Part shown: piece after piece, positions 1 to 9,893 of the stretch
Numbering within the stretch: position 1 is the stretch's first letter
Layout of the letters: every line of letters begins with the position of its first letter
From: Blasia pusilla
Taxonomy: Eukaryota > Marchantiophyta > Marchantiopsida > Blasiales
Assembly (NCBI GenBank): GCA_050084515.1
Contig: CM114275.1
Location: 22,878,001 to 22,942,000, forward strand
Direction: 5' to 3'
Length of the DNA stretch: 64,000 nucleotides
Notes under the pieces: generated by a model
Database searches by the model: none
Told to the model about the DNA's origin: nothing
The model's input: the letters and a program-made list of their open reading frames with translations, nothing else
Position numbers and translations under genes: made by a program

Positions 1-149
1 ACATTATTACAATCTCTATTTGCTGTCACCACCTCTTCAGCAGTGAGCTTTACAACACCTAGAGTGTTAGCTAGTGGCATAATTCCTGATGACATTTGAA
101 TCTGGGCAATTGCAACAGAGTGTCCTTCATCTAAGGTTTCCACCATCAT
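1..149 (-). CDS. Unrecognised open exon leaving the window, inside the CACTA element
   Basis: The minus frame is open from tandem ATG codons at 149-144 to the window edge (about 49 codons, beginning MMVETLDEGHSVAIAQIQ). It lies just downstream of the DUF4216 exon and may be a following exon of the same gene or a second element gene. No domain is recognised in so short a piece. Confidence 0.3.
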   Translation of the reverse strand, partial: MMVETLDEGHSVAIAQIQMSSGIMPLANTLGVVKLTAEEVVTANRDCNN

Positions 150-180
150 AGATATCCGAAATTACTCAACGAGATCTAGC

Positions 181-717
181 TTATTTTCTCAAAACAACCT
201 TCCATCCACTTCCTTCGTTTGCGTCTCCAAAGAAGACTTTTTCCACTTGAGATGGGAACACAAAGGGTTGATGGTTGATACGTTCACAAGATCTAAGGTC
301 TACAAGTAGGAAGCCTTCACGGTCTCGCTTCATGGATGGCATCCGTGATTTCCAATCTACCCTCATCCATCTTCCTTTCATTAATATTACAGGTTGATCA
401 ACAATCCCGTAATGAAGCGCAATTATATCGACCAGAACTCCCACATATGAATAACCACAATTCTGATCATCATTATCCTCATCCCAAAATATTGCTTCAA
501 TTCCACTATCGTAAGTGGAGTATGCATTATATCCATCCTCTCCCTCTACCCTATAGTGATTGCCATAAGCCTTCATAGACTTGTATGAGAGAACTTTTTC
601 TTGTGGAGGAATTGACAAATCCAATAGCTCTTCATCCACCTTCCCATCTTTTTCCCTAGCATCTTGAAGGATAGCTGGTTGAATCCACTCTTCAAAAGAA
701 ACTGATGCATTCTCATA
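181..717 (-). CDS. CACTA-associated DUF4216-domain protein, exon
   Basis: An open frame runs from a splice acceptor (TTTTAG before 717) to a TAA at 181, about 178 codons. The second half matches the DUF4216 pattern found downstream of TNP2 in plant CACTA proteins: YVGVLVDIIALHYG, then VILMKGRWMRVD, a middle stretch with DREGFLLVDLRS, and a closing FVFPSQVEKVFFGD followed by GSGWKVVLRK. The function of DUF4216 is not established. The exon is probably preceded by others, because the frame starts at an acceptor and not a clear ATG. It lies about 720 bp inside the CACTA end. The domain call is from remembered family pattern. Confidence 0.7.
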   Translation of the reverse strand, partial: YENASVSFEEWIQPAILQDAREKDGKVDEELLDLSIPPQEKVLSYKSMKAYGNHYRVEGEDGYNAYSTYDSGIEAIFWDEDNDDQNCGYSYVGVLVDIIALHYGIVDQPVILMKGRWMRVDWKSRMPSMKRDREGFLLVDLRSCERINHQPFVFPSQVEKVFFGDANEGSGWKVVLRK

Positions 718-739
718 CTAAAACAATATACAATCATTT

Positions 740-1441
740 AAAAGTTAGATATGAAGGTACCTAGTCATATTCATCTATCATGCAGTCATATTAATGAATC
801 TTGGAGTCATTCAGACCTATCATGCAAAATATCAGTCATATAGAAGTTAGTTCTAGTCATAAGAAAATATGTATTAAAAATATAATAAAATATTGAGTCA
901 TTTAAAACAATCACATATTTAAGTTCCTAGTCATATTCATAAAGCATGAAGTCATACAAAGTAGTCAGACTTGAGTCATACACAAAGACCGCGTCATTTA
1001 TTGAGTTGTATATAACCATTTAAAGTCATTTAGATGAAACAAAATGATCAATATGACTAAGTCATATTTGAAAGCTTAGTCATAGGATTCAATGTGAAGT
1101 CATTTTTCTGAAATTCTCCCAACAACATAACTACAATTTACTCATACAATGTGACACATGTCATGATTTAAGTAGTCGTACTTGATGACTTGCCACGTCA
1201 TATGCTGATATGGCCATCATATTATATGACTAGAGCTTGTCAATGTTATTCACTTTAGTGACGTGTCAGTCATTTAAATTAATGACTAGATCTCTCATCC
1301 AAAAATGACTCGAGTCATGGTATGGTAGATGACTAGGCTTTTATGACTCCATGAGTCATCAGTCATTTCGAGTCATTTTAAGACATATATGACTTGAGAA
1401 AGTCATATGAGCCAGTCATAAAACTATTGAATTGTTCTAGT
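740..1441. repeat. Subterminal AGTCAT/ATGACT motif array of the CACTA end
   Basis: Dozens of AGTCAT, GTCAT, TGACT and ATGACT words occur in both orientations, densest from about 1190 to 1430 next to the terminal CACTAG. Such arrays are the usual binding sites of the small CACTA-encoded DNA-binding protein. No gene lies in this stretch. Confidence 0.65.
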
Positions 1442-1654
1442 GTTGCGAGACTTGCCTCTGTTGTAAACCTCGAAACTAGGAAGTTTGAGCTTGATGAGAG
1501 ACCGAGACAAGAACTCGGAAAGTTAGCCCGCTGATTGATCCAAGACCCGACTAACCAGAGTGTGTGTTTGGATGCAGATCAACATTGAGAGCCTGACCTA
1601 CTGAACGCACGCTTCCGCAACAACAAGATTAACGTTCAAGGAGATTAGGCGCAC
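1442..1654. other. Spacer next to the CACTA end, nothing recognised
   Basis: No feature could be supported between the CACTA end and the gypsy fragment at 1655. Confidence 0.4.
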
Positions 1655-1880
1655 GACACTTCCCCTCGCTGTGGATCCAACTGTGTGGCTGCTCCAAGCA
1701 TAACAATTTCGGCGGCCTCCATGTAGGCAACCCCGCACATCCAACCAGGATCCTCCATGTCTTTGGCTGCTCCATAAGACGTCTATGCCACGGATCCGGT
1801 ATTGGGGAGCCTCAATACCATAGCAGTAATCTGCTCTTGTAGTTGATGTATCTGAGCAGTCATCCAAGCCTCACGCCTTA
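1655..1880 (-). pseudogene. Ty3/gypsy fragment (Gag-protease junction)
   Basis: About 225 bp closely matches the minus-strand stretch 8700-8910 of element M1, sharing blocks such as CATCCAACCAGGATCCTCCAT and GCCACGGATCCGGTAT. It is an isolated remnant of the same retrotransposon family outside any complete copy here. No usable reading frame remains. Confidence 0.7.
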
Positions 1881-2457
1881 ATTAGCTCCAAACAATTAAA
1901 TGGGATAAACTCTCAATCTATATGGATCTACAACTTGTGATCTATGGATCTTGAGGGATTTACTCCATCTTTTGAAAGCTATATGGATAATAAAAGAAAA
2001 TGTATAATTAATAGTTTACGATTCTTATCTAGGCATTGTGAGGTAACTCAAAGGTTATTTGTAGTGGAGATAATGACTCCATGATCTTTGTGAGACAGCC
2101 TTGGAGAGTTGAGGTGTCAACATTTGTAGGGTAACTATCATAACCTACTACTCATGTGGGTAATTGGTTTTAGAGGATATTCCTATTTTTGTGTTATTTG
2201 CATCCATACTAGATTTCTTATAATTTTGGAAATTACTCTATTTTTTTACCATAATCATTATTTTTTATTTGAGAATCGTTGAATTCAACTAGAAAGTTAG
2301 GTCTAGAATGATATATATAATAGTCATCTATTGAAGCCTTGGGAGAATGAGGGCCCAAAGAGAGGAGATTTAGACTCATTCCCATTCTCACCCATTATTG
2401 AGCATAGTAGTATGGAGGTACCTAAGCTTTCCTAAAAGGGTTGGGTCGTATAAGAGA
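1881..2457. other. Spacer with no recognised feature
   Basis: AT-rich DNA with no convincing ORF or repeat. It ends at TATCACGACTTTTTGG, where the first terminal repeat of element P1 begins (2458). The four bases before that, GAGA, have no matching copy at the other end of P1. Confidence 0.5.
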
Positions 2458-2784
2458 TATCACGACTTTTTGGATAGATCGGAGAGATCTGGAAGAGCGC
2501 CTTCCCGAGTAGAAGAGGACATGCTCAGGAGGTTGACGATGATCAGCTGAAGTCTCGTGAAACCTGAGAGAACAAGTTTCCCCTTTGTTTCGGCTCATTT
2601 GGAGCCATATATATAAACTTACTAATTTTGGTAAGTTTCTATATTTGGTAGAGTTGACTTTCTACTTTGGGAAGTGGCCCTTGACCCGCTACAGTAGGTC
2701 AAGAGCTAAGGAGGTGACATGCAAGCACATGTTATCAAGGAGAGAGTTTGGGAGAGGGAAAGGGGTATACCTCAAGGAGAGAGA
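2458..2784 (+). repeat. P1 repeat A1, first part
   Basis: About the first 330 bp of repeat A, beginning TATCACGACTTTTTGGATAG (a TGTC start with one change) and ending at GAGA, where M1 is inserted. It contains the conserved stem-loop around 2683-2708 (CTTGACCC...GGTCAAG). The repeat resumes at 11812. Confidence 0.85.
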
Positions 2785-2913
2785 TGTCGTGCGCATACAC
2801 ATCGCTACACAACATACAGCACTGTCACCGAACACACACACACAAATACGCTCGATCTCATGTTAACTCATGGCATCCAAACAACGAGACAAGAAGTACC
2901 AAAATATCTCCAA
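2785..2913 (-). repeat. M1 repeat B2 (element 3' end)
   Basis: 129 bp, reading TTGGAGATATTTTGGTACTT at its start and GTGCGCACGACA at its end on the minus strand. It is a second copy of B1 (3424-3533) and directly follows A2. GACA is the outermost element sequence before the GAGA duplication. Confidence 0.85.
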
Positions 2914-3421
2914 TAAAATAGGATCCAATCTCTCTCACAACACCATAGTTCTCACATGTGTGCACTCTCACATGTCTCTCTCAATGTCAAACCAAACCCA
3001 CTCTCCTAATGAGACACTTGGGTTACACACACAAGGCAAGCAAGACCATCGCCTCATGCCAATATTCAACAAATAGAGAATGAGCTCTCAAGCTCTCTTT
3101 CTATGAGGTATACCCCTCCCCTCTCCCAAGCTCTCTCCATGGTAACCTATGCTCCCAAGTCACCTCCTTGGCTTTTGACCTGATGTAGGAGGTCAAAAGC
3201 CAATTATCAAAAATAAAAAATAGATCATATACTCAAAATGGTACTTACCTAAAATAGTAAGTTTCTCAATATGGCTCCAAGTGAGCCGAAACGAAGGAGA
3301 AATCTGCTCCCTCAGGTTTTCCGGAGCCTCAACAGGTCATCCTCGACCTACAGAGCGTGTCCTCCACTACTCACGAAGGCGCTCTACTAGATCTCACCGA
3401 TCTATCCTAAAAGACGTGAGA
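2914..3421 (-). repeat. M1 repeat A2
   Basis: About 508 bp matching A1 of the same element (11294-11811) at clearly below full identity. It starts TCTCACGTCTTTTAGG and ends with a GATCCTATTTTA-type tail. It is separated from B1 by the dinucleotide AC. It carries the conserved stem-loop near 3171-3200. Confidence 0.85.
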
Positions 3422-3423
3422 GT

Positions 3424-3533
3424 TGTCGTGCGCATACACATCGCTGTCACCGAACACACACACAAACACGCACGATCCCATGCTAACTCATGGCATCCAA
3501 ACAACAAGACAAGAAGTAACAAAATATCTCCAA
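3424..3533 (-). repeat. M1 repeat B1 (internal copy)
   Basis: 110 bp starting TTGGAGATATTTTG directly after the polypurine tract and ending CGCACGACA. It is the internal partner of B2. No B copy is found next to A1 at the 5' end of this element. Confidence 0.83.
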
Positions 3534-3543
3534 TCCTCCCCCT
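3534..3543 (-). promoter_or_regulatory. Polypurine tract of M1
   Basis: On the minus strand the sequence is AGGGGGAGGA immediately before B1. The same position holds AGGGGTGCGA in P1, AGGGGAGTGA in M2 and TTAGGGGGGCCA in P2. This is the expected plus-strand priming site of reverse transcription. Confidence 0.7.
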
Positions 3544-3714
3544 AGCTAGTGGTTAGGTCCCTCTAACTCCAGATAGCCATCTATCCCTACCTACCATGAC
3601 ATACATCTCTCGGACACTAAGAGCAAGAAGGTCGGGTGCTCATGTGGCCCCATCGTTAGTCGCCTTCTTGTCATCCATGTCAGAGACACAAGTTAGAATG
3701 TAGAACTACCTACT

Positions 3715-3997
3715 CTATATACGTCTCGGACACATCCATCGTCCCTAAGAAACCCTAGTGAGAGGTGGCGTCAAACATACCATATGCCATCCTCTCGAAC
3801 ATCCATCACAGACTAGCGTAGTGGCTACACCATGCGGAACCACACAACATACACCGCAAGCCTGCAAGAACTATTGCTAAGCTTGGATCAACTGTACCAT
3901 CAATGTTCGGAAGATGACATGGCGCACAGTTACACACATAGTCCTTCCAAACCATACCATCGCGTCCCTCCAATAAGAGAACCTCACGCACTCTCAA
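3715..3997 (-). pseudogene. M1 integrase tail and PHD finger (frameshifted)
   Basis: The frame from 3997 reads GMVWKDYVCNCAPCHLPNID and then LRCMLCG, the first zinc-ligand pair of a PHD finger. A one-base loss breaks the frame. In the next frame CDGC, WHMVC and a closing WMCP are visible, giving most of the C4HC3 ligand order; the last cysteine is changed. The ligand spacing matches the copies at 30378, 31716 and 48905. PHD fingers usually bind the histone H3 tail. Here it would sit at the C-terminus of the integrase polyprotein, where chromoviruses carry a chromodomain. Confidence 0.72.
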
Positions 3998-4029
3998 TCA
4001 CACATCGGTCTAAAACACAGGTCGATCAG

Positions 4030-4305
4030 TGCCTAATCACACAAGGCCTAAAACTCCCCGCAAAACTCTGTACCCTGGTCTGTCAACACCTCAATTGGTG
4101 CGCCGTAATGACTCAGCACTCGATCTAGGAAGGCATACGCTACTCCCTCACTCGCTTTTTCAGGCCATGCAACCAACTCTATCCACTTCGAGAAGTACTT
4201 GACCATCACCAACACATAACGACTATGGCACTCCGTCCAAGGCAAAGGTCTTGCAAAATCCAAATTCCATCTATAACCTAAACCCATGATCGTAAGTGGA
4301 TGCAA
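4030..4305 (-). pseudogene. M1 integrase catalytic core fragment
   Basis: This encodes the start of a DDE integrase core: GYRWNLDFARPLP (first Asp), HSRYVLVMVKYFSKWIELV, AFLDRVLSHYGAP and TDQGTEF (second Asp). Sequence that follows in P2 up to the catalytic Glu and the C-terminal half is deleted, with the frame joining directly to the PHD-proximal tail near 4025. The H2C2 zinc module lies upstream in the neighbouring frame (around 4399-4470). Confidence 0.85.
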
Positions 4306-4398
4306 CTATGGAGCATTGAATGATGCTCGTACTAGAATACATACCATGCATCTAGCAACAAATTGTTGAACGTTAGTCTGCATGCCTCGCCACCAATA

Positions 4399-6090
4399 CT
4401 AAATATGGAGCAAGCTGTATAACCGCTTCACTCCAAAATGATCCAACTCCTCGTGGGCATGACGCACCAAACGTGCTCTCTGTGAAGGATGAGGCACTAC
4501 ACGCACTGTACCATCCTCCCACACTCGCAACACATGTGTGCCCTCCCACTGGAACTGTTTGGCTCGCTGTAGGATCAAATCTTGCTCTCTAGCACCCATT
4601 GTGCTCACAACGCTGCCAGTACGCACGTACTCCAAGACCACTCCATCGTCGTGAATATCTTGGCCCCCTCTCATCTCCTCACCAGCCTCTGGATCTAAGG
4701 ACTCTCCATCAAGCCTCGCCATCAAAATCTTAGCAATCTGGCTCTCCATAGCCAACAAGCCCAAATAGGCTGACGCATGCCATCCTGGCACCAACTCCTC
4801 ATCACTCTCACCATGCCAACGAGCTCCAATCGCATCTCGCTGACTTGGGCATGGGTTACGGCTCAAACCATCTGCATCCTGGTTGAACGTCCCAGGTCTA
4901 TGCACCACATGGAAGTCATACTGCTGCAACAAAAGAGCCCACCTAGCAAGCTTCCCTATAAGCTTGTCGGACTCCATCAACCACTGAAGAGGCTGATGAT
5001 CAGTAATGATGGTAATGGGATTTCCAAATAGATAACATCTAAAATGTTTGACGGCCCACACTGTAGCCAAGCACTCACCCTCATACGAGCTATACTTTGC
5101 ATCTGCAGCATTTTTCGAGCGACTAGCATAAGCCACCACGAACTCGCTACCATTATCGTCATCTTGGGTGAGCACGGCTCCAAGCGCCAACATGCTCCAA
5201 TCGGTATGCAACTGGAAAGGAAGCCCCCTGATCGGTCTCCTCAATATGGGCGCGGACGTCAATTTGTCCTTGAGCATCTGAAATGCTCTCTCTTGCTCAT
5301 CCCCCAAGTGCCACTCTTGATCCACCTTAGTCATCAAGGTTAGCGGCTTTGCAATCGAACTGAAACCCTTGACGTACCGTCGATAGAAGTTTGCCAATCC
5401 CATGAATGCACGAACTCGACTCACATCTGTAGGACATGGAATGCGTGAAATAGCCTCTACCCTTGTTTGTTGCACACCAAGGCCCCTAGGGTATATCTTA
5501 TGACCCAAGTACTCAATCTGGTAATAGAAGAACTTGCACTTGCCTGGATGTAGCTTCAGCCCATGTAAGTGCAATCGTCAAAACCCATCCTCTAGATGTC
5601 GCTCATGCTCCTCAATCGTGGCGCTAAAGACTACGATGCCATTAATATAACACCTAGCAAAATCCAGACCTGCCAAGATCCTATCCATGACCCTCTGAAA
5701 CTCAGCCGAGAAGTTCTTTAACCCGAATGGTAAGAACCGCCACTAGTACAAAACAATCCTTCCCGTGAGGATCGATGCCCCAAAATGTCGTCTTCTGCGT
5801 GTCCTCCAATTTGATAGGCAGTTGATGGTATCAGGTCGGTAATCTCCACACATTCGCCTATCCATCCAGTTGCCATGCACATCCTTCTTGGCGGGCATGA
5901 CAATGGCAAATGCATACTATCCATGTAACATCTCCACTAGTCCTGCTCCAACCAAGTCCTGGCTCCTACTCTGAATCACAGCCCTCTCCATGTCACTGTA
6001 CCTGTAGGGTGGTTGGAAGATCGGCGTGTCACTTGATAACTCAATGCAGATTCTTGGACCCTTCAACGCACCCAAATCATGCATGCTAAA
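4399..6090 (-). pseudogene. M1 reverse transcriptase, RNase H and integrase zinc module
   Basis: A 391-codon open stretch (5574-4399) covers the RT C-terminus (HPGKCKFF, EYLGHKIYP, VRAFMGLANFYRRYVKGF), RNase H (LHTDWSMLALGAVLTQ, YEGECLATVWAV, TDHQPLQWLM, DADGLSRNPC) and the integrase zinc-binding start (LVRHAHEELDHFG). The N-terminal RT half (about 6090-5575) is broken by stops, and the catalytic box has decayed from YIDD to YING near 5640. Domain order and motifs are those of Ty3/gypsy Pol. Stops and lack of a continuous frame make it inactive. Confidence 0.92.
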
Positions 6091-6489
6091 TGCAAAACAA
6101 CTACTATAACTCCTAAGGAACTAGTGTATCCGGCGTCGCTCTCCTCCTATCAACTTAGGGCCCATATCTGGCTCCCAAGTCTCCATCGTGACTACGGTAG
6201 GACTCTCCGATGCGGTTGTCGGTGGTTGCTATGGCGCAACCCCGTCTTTGAAAATATAACTCTCATCTCCACGTGCAATATCCGGAACCACACTCGATGT
6301 TATGGCTATCATCTCCTGGCATACGTGCAAAACATCCCAAGAAGTCAAAGGATGCCTCTTTCGATCACCTCGGGTTTGTTGATCTCCTCGGGTCTCGCCT
6401 CCAACCGCTGCCTCAACCGTCTTGGTAGGCATGGGGCTCACCAACGCAATAGTTGTGATCTATCACATCCTCAAATAACGTTGCTCTGC

Positions 6490-7470
6490 TACTGCTAAGT
6501 TGAAAATCCATGTCAAGCAGTTCAGGTCCATCGCCTGACCCAAGACATGACGTCGTGATGCCTCCGATAGTGACGGTACTCTCGTCACTCTTGTGGGGAA
6601 TCCCATCGCTCGCTCTCGCTCATCGGCGTTGGGCTCCACCATCCTCTATAGTTGGTCATCCCAAACCAAGCCAAGTCCGGCCTCCTTGAATGCATAGGAA
6701 GCAGTAAAACTCACCAATGTGGGAAAGGCTACTGCTCATGGCCTACCAATCCTGTTGACCATATTCAACAGCGGTCGATCATCTAGCCTCACTGCCTATG
6801 ATTGACGGCCCCGATCCAATATAGAATCCACCAACAAATCGGAGGGGCGCTCCACTCTCGCATATGCCCTCCGTAACACCTCGTGTGGTACCAAGTTGGT
6901 CCATCAAAGATGCGGGCAATGTGCTCGTGAACCCACACTCGCCGCATCTAACAACACTGCCGGGCCGATCCATGCGCGCACCTGATGTGCACTCGTCACC
7001 ACACGGGACCTCGAATCACCCAAAATTGGCACATTCTCCAAAATGGATGTTGGAGAACGAGACCTTTGCTCTTGTAAATGTCACAAGATCCTCATCATCT
7101 CCCAAAACAACCTGGACCAAGTGTTAGCTAACCCACTACCTCCTCCAACACTCGATTGGCCCTAACACGGCCAACCAACAATGACCAAGTCTATGGTCCC
7201 TACCCATTCCAAGTCCTACGTCCCCAACAATGAAATGTCCCTTGGTAGGGAACTCTGGTAACCCTAAATGGCGGACGCAGACAACAAGTCCGGAAAACGG
7301 AGGCGTATTAGCGCCACATGGTGAAATGAAGCGCGCCTCGCAACATCATCAATCTCCATATTCAGGTACTGCTGCATGCGCACTCCAGCGTGCAAAACAG
7401 CAGCTAACTCAATGTTGATCCCTCCAAAGAGATCCAACACCCCAATACCCTTCTCTGGGATGTACCACAC
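6490..7470 (-). pseudogene. M1 cytosine-C5 DNA methyltransferase domain (DNMT3-like order)
   Basis: Motifs in order: GVLDLFGGINIEL (motif I, S-adenosylmethionine binding), IDLVIVGWPC (motif IV with the catalytic Pro-Cys, followed by a stop), SILENVPILG (motif VI, Glu-Asn-Val), and near the C-terminus GVTRVPSLSEASRRHVLGQA (motif X region). The order I-IV-VI-VIII-X is that of DNMT3/DNMT1 and not the permuted order of plant DRM enzymes. It lies between protease and RT. Cytosine methyltransferases inside retrotransposons are known from charophytes and dinoflagellates. Several stops make this copy dead. Confidence 0.88.
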
Positions 7471-7514
7471 AATGAAGGTGATGTCATAGCAGCACTCTTG
7501 CCTACTTGGGGTTC

Positions 7515-8587
7515 CTATGACCCCTCACACTCTGTTGCAAACGTCTCGCTCCACGCGGCTTGCACATGCTCAGTGGCTAAGCGTCGAAGCTCTTCAGTCG
7601 AGCCCCAAAGTGGCACCTCTCCTCCACGGACTAATGCGGATACTATGACACTCCTCTGCATAGAAATGCCAAGAACGGGAGTATCCTCTACATGGACTTG
7701 TCCCTCAATCAAATCACTAGGCCAAGTGATGGCACTGCTAAATGGTGCTAGGGTTGCCATCTCTCCTAGCCGTCGCTCGATCACTACACCTGTGAATCGA
7801 ATGGGTTATGAGCTAAGGCGCCCATCACTTGACTACCATCCTGGTCTGTAGGATGCTGACTCCTCCTAGTAATCCAGGGAAAACCCGATTGGGTATAACA
7901 CTGCTCCACCAACCAAGACGTCGTAGGACTCTACATTAGTCACTATCGTCTTGGCTCGCACCACGGACTCATCTATAGGATGTCCCGGGCAAATCCTACC
8001 ACAACCTCTTGTCGGGTGATATATTGTGTGGTACTCGCTCCACCCAAGGATGTCTGTATCCAAAATGGACAACTCTCCACATCGGCTCTTGTTAAGCCCA
8101 ATCCTTTGAATGACACTTTTCCCAACATCAGGGGTTGCCCTCCTGAATCCAACAAGACGCGTTGCGGACTAAAAACTCTACCTTTGGGACTCACCAACTG
8201 GAAGACCTCTCCCCGGTTATCCAGAAATACAACACCAAGAGAAACCATGGCACGCTCTATCACAGGTCTAGTGGGCATCTCCGCCATCCTAAGAGTCGCA
8301 ACCTACCATGAATCTGACGTGGACGGTCCGAGCATCCGCTCCAAGGGCAGGTCCTTCACCTCCTCTACAATCACCTCTGAACGTGATACAGGAACTCCAA
8401 CTCCACGCTCACATAGCCTAGCGGCCAGCCGAAAAACCTTGGCGGGCGTACCTCCCAACGTCATAATATCGGAAGCACAAAATAAAGGAGCGCGGTACAC
8501 AACGGTGGCCGCCCCCAACAACGTGCTCGACACATACTCCTCCTGAGCATCACCAATACGAGTCTTTGCAGTCGCTTCTCCCATCAC
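7515..8587 (-). pseudogene. M1 aspartic protease region with flanking linkers
   Basis: VLLDSGGQPLMLGK (about 8170-8130) carries the Asp-Ser-Gly signature of retropepsins, followed by QTSLGGAS and by ESYDVLVGGAVLYPIGF, the usual C-terminal strand region. Upstream (8587-8303) is a conserved linker with LCERGVGVPVSRSEV. Downstream (7784-7515) a second linker with EVPLWGSTEELRRLA leads into the methyltransferase. The reading frame is split in three. The linkers match no domain I recognise but recur in P1, P2 and M2. Confidence 0.8.
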
Positions 8588-8689
8588 CCTCTATGCCTGC
8601 ACACCAACAACATCACCAACTCTCTAGGAACTCTGATCAGGACCCATCGATGGGGTCCTCATCGCCTCGGAAAACGTGAAAGACTGAGG

Positions 8690-9893
8690 AAGCCTAGTCT
8701 ATTTCCTGGCTTCCCCTCGCGGTGGATCCAACTCTGCGATTACTCCACGCGTCACAACTACAGCGGCCTCCATCCGGGCAATCTCGCACATCCAACCAGG
8801 ATCCTCCATATCTCTGGCTGCTCCATATGATGTCGATGCCACGGATCCGGTATCGGGTAACCTCAATGCCATAGCGGCAATCTGCTCCTATATCTGAGCA
8901 GCCATCCCTACCTCATGCCACGTGTCTCCCTCAACGCATCTAGGTGGTGGGACTCTACCTCCTCCACGGGCAGCTCCACCACCCTGTTGGGAAACTCCAG
9001 CTCCTCGTCCCCCAACGGGACCACCTGGTGCACGATCTCTAGCCTACCCGAACCGGTTACTCACTCTAGTTCCCTCTCTGGCCCTCGGTCCAGACGTAAC
9101 TCGGGATGTAAAGTGAAACACCTAGCGCGTGTATGACTATACCTCTGACAATTGTCACATTGATAACCTCCTCGTGCAGCACCATCTCCTCCACCATGCT
9201 GAGGCAGACGTCCATCACCCTCACGAGTGCAATCGTGTTGATGATGGGCTCCATCACATGACCAACAAGTAATCGTAGGCGGCTGCTTCTGAGCCGCATA
9301 TAAAGGCGCAGGTCTCTGTGGCACGGCCTCCCGTTATCCTTCCTGAGCTTGTGGTACCATAGTCGACCTATCTCGGAGTCCACGTTGCTACACCGGTGGT
9401 GCAGACAATCGTCACTGCTCTCGCCCAGAACCCATGGTGGCTACGCTCTCCTCCGCCATGTTGTGCTCAATGTTCTCGGAGATCCTAAAAACATCTCTCA
9501 ATGTAGGGGAGGTGTTCATAAGGAGCACCCTTCCCGCACCCGTGTCTGCAGGGTCCTGTTGAACATCGCGTACTATGACTGGATAACCTGAGCCTGTGTC
9601 ATCCCTTGAGTGACGTTGATCAACCAGCGCAAGCGAGTGTAAGCCTCACGCAAACTCTCACCCGGGCGCCTCAGGAAGTCATGGATGCTCCGTAACTTCT
9701 CCGTCCGTACCCCTTGGTAGCTCGCCCTCAACTCAGCGAAGAACTCAACCGCGGGGTTGAATCTAGGACGAACCCGACTAGATGGTTCAACTGCTCCATT
9801 ACGAGTGACCCCTCCTAAAACATCACTAGTGGAAGAGGAAGTAGCCTCTCCTGAATCCTCCTCCTCATCTGGGAACGGCTCCGTCCATGACAT
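8690..9893 (-). pseudogene. M1 Gag (capsid C-terminus and nucleocapsid)
   Basis: 9893-9573 encodes the Gag segment MSWTEPFPDEEEDSGEATSS followed by FFAELRASYQGVRTEKLRSI and GESLREAYTRLRWLINVTQG, matching Gag of P1 and P2. 9324-9061 contains two zinc knuckles, CWSCDGAHHQHDC (CX2CX3HX4C) and CDNCQRYSHTRARC (CX2CX4HX4C). The N-terminal part of Gag present in P1 (13785 on) is deleted, so the leader joins Gag abruptly near 9895. Confidence 0.87.

Larger units (their letters stand above)
1..1441 (-). mobile_element. CACTA (En/Spm-like) DNA transposon, one end
   Basis: Read on the minus strand, the element begins with CACTAG at 1441. About 700 bp follow that are crowded with short AGTCAT/ATGACT motifs in both orientations, and then a DUF4216-type coding exon. 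CACTA ends with clustered subterminal motifs followed by TNP2-associated coding sequence are typical of plant CACTA elements. The flanking triplet would be TTG at 1442-1444, but the other end lies outside the window, so the 3-bp duplication cannot be checked. No TNP2 transposase core is visible. Confidence 0.72.

Noticed and set aside
2458-3533. Interpretation of the repeats as ordinary tandem LTRs or array of solo LTRs
   Set aside because: Exact target duplications outside TGTC and GACA in M1 and P2, and the constant A1-leader junction without B, fit a single insertion better than stacked LTRs. Kept as the main alternative to test.
2719-3556. Short ORFs in the terminal repeats (His/Thr-rich translations around CACACACA)
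   Set aside because: The same ORFs recur wherever repeat A or B occurs and come from repeat sequence, not genes.
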